A stretch of DNA of 52,991 bases, from assembly GCF_014652335.1 (NCBI RefSeq), contig NZ_BMYP01000023.1:1-52991 (forward strand), written 5' to 3'. The notes under the pieces are model-generated. The model saw nothing but the letters and a program-made list of their open reading frames with translations. It had not been told where the DNA came from and did not search any database. A program made the translations under genes and the position numbers. Source of the stretch: Vogesella fluminis (GTDB lineage Bacteria; Pseudomonadota; Gammaproteobacteria; Burkholderiales; Chromobacteriaceae). Of this stretch, positions 52,952 to 52,991 are shown one piece after another (position 1 is the stretch's first letter; every line of letters starts with the position of its first letter).

Positions 52952-52975
52952 TTTTTGTGTACCTTTTTGTGTACC
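52952..52975. repeat. Tandem 12-bp repeat at the window edge
   Basis: TTTTTGTGTACC occurs twice head to tail and is followed by TTTTTTCGG. This AT-rich change from the GC-rich background may mark the start of an inserted element beyond the window. Confidence 0.55.
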
Positions 52976-52991
52976 TTTTTTCGGTGCCGGA

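Overview
The window is a 53 kb, GC-rich stretch of chromosome with dense genes and bacterial gene structure. It probably comes from a betaproteobacterium of the order Neisseriales, in or near the Chromobacteriaceae. That placement is inferred from protein character (a minimal ProQ/FinO protein, separate glyQ and glyS, class I fumarase, AhpC/AhpF, RlmF, a YgjP-like M48 protein) and from the overall look. No 16S gene is present to prove it. Most of the content is core housekeeping; there is no plasmid, prophage body or CRISPR array.

Layout. 1-3600: ProQ/FinO RNA chaperone, macrodomain protein, cysteine synthase, a lipoprotein, a YchJ-like protein and a convergent small Cys-rich gene. 3600-6240: threonine catabolism (kbl, tdh) split by a mosaic of nested inverted repeats. 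6290-11914: glyQ, a membrane-anchored protein, glyS, gmhB, a PlsC-type acyltransferase and a YgjP-like metalloprotein. 11915-12360: two copies of a 95-bp MITE-like element. 12363-20900: gloA, a DeoR-type regulator, a UDG-like protein, a divergent LysR / ThDP-enzyme pair, a beta-CASP RNase-like protein and a chemoreceptor. 21400-26800: ahpC-ahpF and a GGDEF-EAL protein. 26800-33600: P-type ATPase, periplasmic binding protein, fumarase, cupin, DUF411 protein, EF-hand protein. 33700-36054: a two-component system with a CpxP-like periplasmic partner. 36277-44284: isochorismatase-like hydrolase, DUF1272, EamA transporter, DUF1737, rlmF, a DEAD-box helicase, a 2OG-Fe oxygenase, aroC and an EAL-like/HDOD protein. 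44371-48801: guaB, a DUF4124 protein, uvrC, pgsA. 48806-49429: a tRNA operon of four identical tRNA-Gly(GCC) and one tRNA-Cys. 49538-52178: a HugZ-like protein and a broken amino-acid permease. 52530-52843: a tRNA-Leu(UAA) interrupted by a group I intron.

The most striking signal is not a gene. The 10-mer GTTGGCCGCA, usually within AAGGTTGGCCGCA, occurs 39 times by hand count on the two strands, where well under one copy is expected by chance. It lies in intergenic gaps and inside reading frames. At five gene ends it forms close inverted pairs, and one of these is a textbook intrinsic terminator. This is how DNA uptake sequences (DUS) behave in Neisseria, but the word differs from the Neisseriaceae DUS dialects I know. 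I propose it as a DUS-like word of another Neisseriales lineage. Other notable signals are the intron-bearing tRNA-Leu with a possible integrase attachment site behind it; a shared 40-bp box that ties the two-component system to the EF-hand gene; several families of short inverted-repeat elements; and a strong terminator directly in front of glyQ.
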